The notes below the pieces were generated by a model, which made no database searches, was not told the DNA's origin, and worked only from the letters and a program-made list of their open reading frames with translations. The translations under genes were made by a program, and so were the position numbers. A DNA stretch of 64,000 bases from Sambucus nigra (Eukaryota; Streptophyta; Magnoliopsida; Dipsacales; Adoxaceae): assembly GCA_949130495.1 (NCBI GenBank), contig OX422219.1:269747111-269811110 (forward strand), written 5' to 3'. Each line of letters begins with the position of its first letter. Within the stretch, counting starts at the first letter, position 1. This document shows positions 56,719-64,000 of this stretch, piece by piece.

Positions 56719-58234
56719 TGATCACCCACGTGAAATGCGTGCTCGTGTAAGGTCACGATCGTTGTTTTCGTTTCACCGCGGTAATACAAAAACCTAAATT
56801 ACGACTACACTTGCGGGGGCAAGCACAGCGGTAAGTCGGGTATCGAAAGATCCACTTAGACGAGTTGCTAGAATTCATATGATTTAATACTCCGAAATAA
56901 AAGTTTAAAAAGTGATTACAAACTAAAAAGGAAAAAGATGCATAAAAGGGAAATATTTAATCTAGGGGAGGGTATTTAAACTAGATTAACAAAGCGGTAA
57001 AAACTATAGGTTGTGTCGAATATCCCTCACCCGAGTTAATTTGTATAAAATGGATACATGGGTCGACGAGTTATTTAGAATGCGTCTCGTTTTGACATTT
57101 AATTGAACCAAGGGTTGTCACGGCCCTAAATTCGCATAAAAACCTAATAATATTTTGGCGTCAATAAATACCCCGAAAATTACTCACAATAGGTCGTAAG
57201 CACGGGACATACATGATATGCCCCGTCAAATCTCCTAGGCGTAATAACTAGGACAACGCATTCGAAATAGACCCGTAAACACCTACACCAAAGCCAAGTA
57301 ACGCGTCAACCCGAGTGAGTTCCATTTAAACACAATCTAATTTAAATTAGCTAGAAATCATGGTAAAAACGCGATAAATGAAAGCGGTAAATAAACACGG
57401 TAAAGTTACACTAGAAAGCAAGTAAAGAAAGCATGTAAATCTAATTATGAAAGCAAGAATTAATGGAAAACAACTATATCAAATGGAGAGGATGATGAAT
57501 AGTGCAACTTACAACCCAATTAGGTGTCAAACCAAGAAGAATCAAAGAAGAACTCTCCAAAACCCTCAAACCCTAAGTTATTCTAACCTAAAAACGATTC
57601 TAAACCTTCATATCTGATATTACAACAAAATTTGGTTTATATAGTAAGTGGAATAAAAGTAAAGAAGAAAGAAAAGAAAAGCAAAATATCTCATAAAAAC
57701 AGGGGATCGATCGATCGACCCAAACCGTCGATGGATCGATGCTGAAAATCATAGCCCAGTGTCTCCCCACGAATTACAAATATTAAAGGATCGATCGATC
57801 GATACCTTTGGTCGATCGATCGATCAAGCAGGTATGAGCCCCCTGCATTGCTGTTTTGATGTGCTTGCATTTCCCGTTCGCTAAAATCGCCATAACTTCT
57901 TCGTTCTGCATCGAAATTGCGCACCGTTCACGGCCACGCAAAGCTTACGAGGAGGGATACAACTTTCGTGAGATGTTGGGCTAGGTGTCGAATCTGTGAA
58001 ATAACTAAATTTCCCTTGAACGTGCGATCGTGTACGAAAATCGAGAGGAATGCGTCTAAACTTCACACTTAGCATCCAAATACCTATAAAAGCTCAATTA
58101 ACCCCTGCAAAACATGTTAACATATAAAACTGAGGTTGTATGGTTAACGAGCATAAATATAGGGAATAAGATACTCGAGGGGACTAAAATGTGTCGGTTC
58201 GAATGATGAAATACGTAATATTTGCGTATCATCA
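56719..58234 (-). repeat. LARD2 5' LTR
   Basis: 1516 bases; in minus sense TGATGATACGC to GGGTGATCA. TATA box at 57636-57647 and palindromes at 57702-57830. Confidence 0.92.
57636..57830 (-). promoter_or_regulatory. GATC-type palindrome cluster and TATA box, LARD2 5' LTR
   Basis: GGGGATCGATCGATCGACCC, CGTCGATGGATCGATGC, GGATCGATCGATCGATAC and GGTCGATCGATCGATCAA, with TATATAAACC in minus sense about 57 bases downstream. One unit has a substitution (GATGGATC) relative to the 3' LTR. Confidence 0.5.
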
Positions 58235-58239
58235 AAAGG

Positions 58240-58410
58240 CCGACCACAGGCCTATGTGTCGAGCCTTGCTCGAGCATATACCTAGTTGGGGTGAGACCCT
58301 GCATTAAGTTTTCCATATGGTCCAATTGAAGAGGCCGACCACAGGCCTATGTTTCGATCCTTGCTCGAGCATATAACTAGTTGGGGTGAGACCCTGCATT
58401 AGGTCTTTAA
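58240..58410. repeat. 95-bp tandem array, right part
   Basis: Continues the unit split by LARD2: 16 bases left plus 79 right gives 95. The next GGTCCAATT is at 58319. The array fades near 58410. Confidence 0.88.
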
Positions 58411-61400
58411 TATTTGATATGTAATCGGTACGCTTATTGTACTTAGGCCTTTCCCGCAAGTCAATGTAATACCAATTTTGATCGCATTTTTCCATTTTTG
58501 TATTGCCTTGCATGTAAATATCCGTCTATTTTACCGTTTAGGTTATGTCATCACACTTCCTTAGGACTAAAAGACGATGGGAAAAATTCACCTCGTTTAA
58601 GGGGCATCCACCCGTTTATGATTTTAACCGACCAACATAGTTAAAGACTAATCTGAGTTGGCTTTCTACTTAGGGATCCCCGGTAGGGCTTTTATTATTG
58701 TCGGGGCAACTCATGAGGCCATTTGTGTTTGGAGATGATAAAGACCCAAGGACTTCCTTAATTTAATTGAAACAAGTAAGATAGTTGTTGTAATTAAATC
58801 AAGCTTAGTGTTGATCGTCATTTATAAGACTAATGCCAGTGTCAACCATGTTGGCACCCATCCGAAGTTGGCCTCTTCTATTTTGCTTTAAATGTTATAG
58901 TGAATCTATTTACGTGTCATCGTTGCCATGGAGCCCCCAATCGGGCTATGAAGAGGAGACTGACTAAAAATAATGCCCTGTCATCCATCAAGTATTTGAT
59001 TTGAATAACCGAGATGATGAATGTTCCCGATTGTTCTTCGGGGCTTTGTTGTGTTGAAGAATATCACGTCGATGCTTCGTCGAGCTGGATATGATCAAGG
59101 ATTATCTTGGCCATATAGCTCCACGTAATGTATCGTTCCTCGGGGCACACTTGTTCTCCGAACATGCATGATGGTTCCTGGATGCTGTGGAAAACTCCAC
59201 GTAGCTCGTGCATCTGAAGAAATTAATATGAGTTCAAAGCATCTTCGTGCAGAAATACGTTAATTTGATATGGCGTTCAAGAAATATTGTTCCTCTGGAG
59301 TGGATATCTTAGTGATGATGAAGATCTTTTAATATTGATAAGAGAAATTTCGTTGCCCAGTGATCGTCGATCATCATGGGTTGTCCGACGATGTTACTGA
59401 TACATTCAGGTTGGTACCAACATGTTCTGTTCATCGCACGTGAGAGAATGTCGACTAATAAAGGCAGACTCAGATGCAGGTCGATGATGATTGGACATAA
59501 GATTAGAGTTTGGTTATGACAACCCCAGTTCGTAGGTCGGTGGGCCAAAAATTCTTAAGTCAGTACACTACGAAGCGGGTTAGTGGAGATGAGATGTGAG
59601 TAATCCATAAACCATGAGATCTCTGGTTGGAGTGGACAAAGAGAAGTTCGGTGATGCTCGGTTTCAATCCTTAGGAACCACGATTGATTGTGACCTTACT
59701 GGATATGTGACTTCCTACATGCTGGATTCATTCTTGTTGATAAATATAGTTGGTCGTTGCATTCCATAATGCTTTATGTGTTATTGAACCTTTGTTATAC
59801 AGGTTTCCCAACTTCCCATTCTCCGGGGTTGAATTGAATAAGAATTGCATTGCCCAACTGTCCATTAGAGCTTGAGACATGATCACATAATGTCGACTAT
59901 CCATCGAAGTTGAGGGTCCGTCGAGGTAAAATTGCAAAGGATCTAGTAAATGTTGCGAACGATCCATGCTCGAGCATATGCCAGAGCATTGATAAGATAA
60001 ATGATGTATAAGCATCCGTCGAGGCAAGATTATCAAGGACCGAGCATATATTACTAACGATCCTGCAATGTTAGTGAAAAGTAGAATTCATGATTAAATA
60101 AATGATGCTTGAATGCCAGTCGAGGCAAAAATGTAGAGGACCTGGTAGGTATTAAGAGTGATCCATGCTCGAGCATCCGTCGAGGCAAAAAAGGACTGAG
60201 CAGATATTATGAAAGATCCTGCAGTGTTAGTGAAAACTAAATTTCCAAACCATTTATTAGGGTTGAATAACAATAATAGATGTAATGTCGATCATTAATC
60301 GACTGTGACAACCATCTATCGGGATAGAATATAAGAACTATACTGACTAACCATTTGTTGGGGATAAAATGCGACATGTGTGGCAAATATCTTCGGGACT
60401 AAATATATAGAAATATTTTGTCGATCATTTGCCGAGATGAACCTTGAATATTCATGATCGTCCTTCTAGTCAAGAATCATAGAGCTAGATGATCAATAAT
60501 GGCTAGAATGTCGGAGCTAAGCTGTACAATACCGAGTAAATACAGTAAATGATTTGTGCTCGAGTATGTGTTGGAGCCTTAATAAGATTTCCAAGAGCTT
60601 AAGATTGTGGCCAAGCACTTGTCGGGACCGAATCTTACACCTGTGGAAGTTAATAAATTGCTCGACCATCTATTGAGGATAAATCAAATAGACATTATCA
60701 TGTGATACGTTTATTCATTCAAGGAATATATGATATGGATCTGCTCGACCACGTGCCGAGGAAAAACTTCATAGCAGTGTATGAATGTAATGAATGATCC
60801 AATGATTTTTATGACAAAAATCCCACTGAGATAACCGTGCCCGAGCATTCGTCGCATCTGAGCTAAATAACCAATAATCTCCTTTTGCCAAGATTAAATA
60901 GTTGTAGCTAGAGGACAATATTGAAAATTAAATGATCGAATAAATGACGTGAGTGTTATAGAAGTGCGCCTCGCTATTTATGTGAACAAAATAATTGTAA
61001 TAAAGTTGAATAAAAGATGCAAAATTTGTCGAATATAAGCACATGTACAACATAGGAGTTAATTTGAAATTTCTGCATATAGCTCTTAAGCAAATACTCA
61101 ATTGTAAGTTGGTTTCAAAAAATTATTTTCACATAAAATTGTGTAGTGGCAATTGTGAAGTATAAAGTATAGATTGCCCCTGCTAACAAATTTATGATGA
61201 TAAAAATCGTGAGCATAATTAGTGAGCAAATAAAATATTATGAGACAGAAACGAACAATGCATAAATAAATGTGTGTATTCATCAATTGGAGCTATGCTA
61301 AATATAAGAATTATCCTGACCAACCATTCATTGGGGATAGAATGAGACTTGTGCGGCAGATATCTTCGGGACTAAATACATGAAAATATTTTGCCGATCA

Positions 61401-62028
61401 TCTGTCGAGATGGATCTTGAATATGCTTGATCGTTCTTCAGGTTAAAAATCATAGAGTCAGATAACCAATACTGAAATCGAAGAAATATCAACACCCGAG
61501 CATCCGTTGGTTGTAACAAGTAATTTTACCCAAGTATTTGTGGGTCTAAAATGTTGTAGCATGCTCAACTATCCATTGGAGCATGAACAAAATAAGTGGT
61601 GCCTACCTAGACCGTCGAGGCAAAGTTGTACAGTACCAAGCAGATATGTCGAGCGATTCGTGCTCATGCATCGGTTGGAGCACAGAAAATTTCTAAGAGC
61701 TTAAGATTATGGCCGAGCATCCCTCGGGACTGAATCTTGTACCTGTGGAAGTAAATAAATTTCTTGACCATCTACTGAGGCTAAATCAAATAGAAGTTCT
61801 CACGAGAATGATTTGATTAACAAAGTATATATGATATGCATCCGCTAGGCCATGTGCCGAGAAAAAATTCGTAGTATTGAATGAATGTAATGAATGATCA
61901 AATGATTTTTATAATAAAATCTCACGAGGGTGGTCGTGCCTGAGCATCCGTCGGGACTACGCTAAGTACTAGTAAAACTATTACACCAACCATCCATCGG
62001 TATTTCTGCTAAGATTAAGTTGCAGTAG
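58411..62028 (-). repeat. repeat-rich 3' UTR-like region of a Tat-like element
   Basis: No coding domain. A phrase of the form CGAGCATCCGTCGAGGCAAA recurs in many variants (59890-60200, 60570-60860, 61600-61950), alternating with TGCTCGAGCAT palindromes. Two ~650-base blocks are direct repeats about 1.0-1.1 kb apart (60335-60900 and 61312-61970), sharing CTTCGGGACTAAATA, AAGAGCTTAAGATT and ATGAATGTAATGAATGATC. It ends where the LTR at 62029 begins. Confidence 0.6.
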
Positions 62029-62445
62029 TGACGTGACCACAAATGTGTCTAATGTGCATGCTATTTAGGCTCAAGTGCAAGCCTGTCGCTCAAGTAATAA
62101 TCCGATAAGTAGGGTATCGATCCTCAGGGAAAAAGGACAAACGGATTCGTAACGACATTGGAAAGACGAGGGTAACCTAACTTTGACTTTAAAAAGAAGA
62201 AAAAGGTAAATTGGATTGTGAAATAACTACAACTAGATGCAATTTTGAAAATGAGTAATTAATGAAGCTACGAAAAAATGAAGTGCAATTACTCTAATTA
62301 AGTGAAGAACAAATAACAAAATTTTTACCACTGAAATATTAAATGAGAACGACAGGTAGGGTTACAATCCCCCACACCCTAGTAATTCACTTTGTAGGAT
62401 ACTAGTGTCGAAATTATAACTTTAAATGAACCCAGTCTTAGTTCT

Positions 62446-62590
62446 CCTAAGTATTACATATATGAGGGATCGTAGCCCGCATAGTATGTAAGCAAGGACG
62501 AATTAAAACCCGATCTTTAATACTCCTAAGCATTACATATACGAGGGATCATAGCCCGCACAATATGTAAGCAAAGGAAAAATTAAAGCA
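62446..62590 (-). repeat. two-copy ~72-bp tandem duplication in the LTR
   Basis: CTCCTAAGTATTACATATATG and CTCCTAAGCATTACATATACG each lead into AGGGATC(G/A)TAGCCCGCA and TATGTAAGCAA. The related Athila LTR at about 36060-36120 has one unit. Confidence 0.85.
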
Positions 62591-63052
62591 GTATCGCATT
62601 ATCCAATACTCCCGTTGATTGCTTAAGCATCCCAGTTACCTAGGGTAAACGAGATCAAAAGTCTACAATGGTCGTACCAGTTATATGACACGATTCACAT
62701 AAGATTTTAATTCAAACTTCCATTTCCACTATCATGAATTATAACGAGTGGGGTTCATGCACCCCAACCTTTAAAAACTTAGCCAGACATATTAAAATGA
62801 GAAGAAAACATGCTCTTAGTAAAAGAAAACATTTTAACTACAAACTTAAGATGAAGAAGAATGAAGTTACTAACTAAAGAATTAACTATTGCAGTAATGA
62901 ATGTAAGAATTATAATCAATTTACTTGAATTGTAGAACTGGAATCAAACTCACATAAAAACTAGGGTTTCTTGTTGTTCTTTCCTCTAAACTAATTACAA
63001 AGCTTCCCTAAACGGATTTGAAGCCTCCTTTATGTCAAGGAGGTGTTTTAAA

Positions 63053-63356
63053 TTTATATCCTACGAAAATTACAAGATTTGGATGCATACAAAACTCTAT
63101 CAAGAAGAGGATAGTCCCAAATCTCGAACCCCGGATCGATCCGATCAAGATATTTCGGATTGGTCCGGGTGACAACCGGATCGATCCGTTTATTTTAAAA
63201 AATGGATTGGTCCGCTAGACAGAATTTATGCAGTGAAATTTTGGGGCCGGATCAATCCATTTTTTGGGAGGATCGGATTGGTCCGATAAATGCATTCTTA
63301 TTCAGTGATTTCTAGTACCCGGACTGGTCCGTTTTTCATATAAGCCAGATTGGTCC
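63053..63356 (-). promoter_or_regulatory. GGAYYRRTCC cluster (8 sites) and TATA box
   Basis: Ten-base near-palindromes at 63133, 63157, 63178, 63204, 63249, 63275, 63321 and 63347: GGATCGATCC, GGATTGGTCC, GGATCAATCC, GGACTGGTCC and AGATTGGTCC variants. In minus sense GGATATAAAT (63053-63062) follows about 70 bases downstream of the last. Confidence 0.55.
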
Positions 63357-63774
63357 GGATTGTCTTCTCAATTTCTCTTGATTTTCTCTTAAAAATCTCT
63401 TGATTATCTCACACCTTTGGGTCTTCATAACTTCCATTCCAGAACTTAGATTGGGACGCCGTTTCTTCCTACGCGTTCATAAACTCGAAATCTTCGATTT
63501 TTATTTTGGGTCCTTAACCTCATTCCTGATGAAAATTATGATTTTGCCCTTTTGATTCGTCCTCTTTCTTTTCTCTTGCTTCTTTCGATTTCTTTCTTTC
63601 TTTCTTTCAAGTATTAAATACCTGTAAAATCAATAACAAATACACGAAACTCGGGATACTTGTTAGACGAAGCCATTAGCAATGATATGAGATAAACCAA
63701 CTCATTTTACAATGTTCGGAGTAATAAAAGCGTCAAAATTAAGGGGTAAATTTGGAAGAATTTATGCCTAATCA

Positions 63775-64000
63775 AACCCCCCTAACTTAGAACTTTGATC
63801 GTCCTGAGCAATGTAAAAAAATCAAAACATGATCCAACTCTAAAATGGGATAGAATACTTTTTTCGCAGGCAAGCGATTGCATTTAGTGTATGCAACAAG
63901 CCTTTAAACCCCTAGGTTACCCTAGTAGGACGAGTTGTGTCTCGTGAGGGTTTGCAGTGAATATACCCACAATATTCGACTCAAAGAAAACCCAAAATAT
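63775..64000 (-). mobile_element. 3' internal end of the right-edge Athila-like element
   Basis: In minus sense the polypurine tract AAGTTAGGGGGGTT (63775-63789) precedes the LTR. Upstream of it lies CATTGCTCAGGACGATC, a motif also found in LARD1 and LARD2 near their internal polypurine copies, and the structured block at 63878-63953. No ORF in this short piece. Confidence 0.8.
63878..63953 (-). ncRNA. conserved structured block, right-edge element copy
   Basis: P4 TTGCAT 63878-63883 with ATGCAA 63891-63896; P1 AAACCC 63906-63911 with GGGTTT 63948-63953; P3 CTAGG 63912-63916 with CCTAG 63921-63925, loop GTAA in transcript sense; P2 ACGAG 63930-63934 with CTCGT 63941-63945. All helices are perfect in this copy. 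Confidence 0.7.

Larger units (their letters stand above)
52499..58234 (-). mobile_element. LARD2: complete pol-less Athila-type LTR element, 5.7 kb, TSD AAAGG
   Basis: LTRs 52499-54048 and 56719-58234 flank a 2.7-kb interior. Perfect duplications AAAGG lie at 52494-52498 and 58235-58239. In minus sense: 5' LTR TGATGATACGC..., intact tRNA-Asp-type PBS, one ORF, polypurine stretch, structured block, polypurine tract AACTTAGGGGGTG, 3' LTR. No pol. Removing it restores the 95-bp period of the host array exactly. Confidence 0.95.
62029..63774 (-). mobile_element. Athila-like LTR (3' LTR of an element leaving the window)
   Basis: In minus sense it starts TGATTAGGCATAAATTC and ends GGTCACGTCA. A polypurine tract lies to its right, so this is the 3' LTR and the element body is beyond 64000. 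It is related to the LTR at 24358/35104. The 72-base unit with TAAGTATTACATATATGAGGG is duplicated (62446-62590). Confidence 0.88.

Overview
The window is plant nuclear DNA, and everything I can recognise in it is transposable-element material; I find no intact host gene, rRNA or tRNA gene. Support for a plant comes from Ty3/gypsy Tat- and Athila-type and Ty1/copia SIRE-type reading frames, primer-binding sites (PBS) resembling the tRNA-Asp type (TGGCGCCGTTGCC) and the tRNA-Met type (TGGTATCAG), hAT-like MITEs with 8-bp target duplications, and AT-rich composition with long TA/CT microsatellites. The species cannot be named from the sequence.

Layout. (1) About 1845-20370 is a decayed Tat-lineage Ty3/gypsy element on the minus strand: gag 20370-18400, protease about 14100, RT 9850-9370, integrase 7960-7140, tandem 3' UTR repeats 5640-6220, and an antisense extra ORF on the plus strand at 2300-5290. 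It carries three copies of one ~3.5-kb LTR family ('LTR-X'; 1-1844 partial, 10384-13970, 14938-18402), two of them solo LTRs with perfect 5-bp target duplications, plus two hAT-like MITEs. (2) 20371-21880 is intergenic, with a long foldback hairpin. (3) About 21880-50830 is a nested stack. A minus-strand Ty1/copia element (22440-23874 plus 48034-50818) is split inside RT by an LTR-X copy (23875-24357 plus 45495-48028). That copy is split by a plus-strand Athila-like element (LTR 24358-24487 plus 35104-36506, gag to 38633). The Athila LTR is split by a complete pol-less element, LARD1 (24488-35098), and its gag by a pol-less SIRE-type copia element (38634-45494) carrying an intact plant-transposon-domain ORF. 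(4) 51473-62028 looks like the LTR and repeat-rich 3' region of another Tat-like element, split by a second complete pol-less element, LARD2 (52499-58234). (5) 62029-64000 is the LTR and 3' internal end of an Athila-like element that runs off the window.

Two patterns cut across families. First, three elements (LARD1, LARD2 and the right-edge element) share a ~95-nt noncoding block upstream of the polypurine tract that folds into a three-way junction with a GNRA tetraloop plus a 3' hairpin, with compensatory changes. Second, most of the LTRs here carry a cluster of short CG-containing palindromes tens to about 200 bp upstream of a TATA box in the element's sense; the palindrome sequence differs between families and even between paralogous LTR-X copies at the same LTR position. 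Coordinates of degenerate domains are approximate; LTR ends and target duplications were read base by base.
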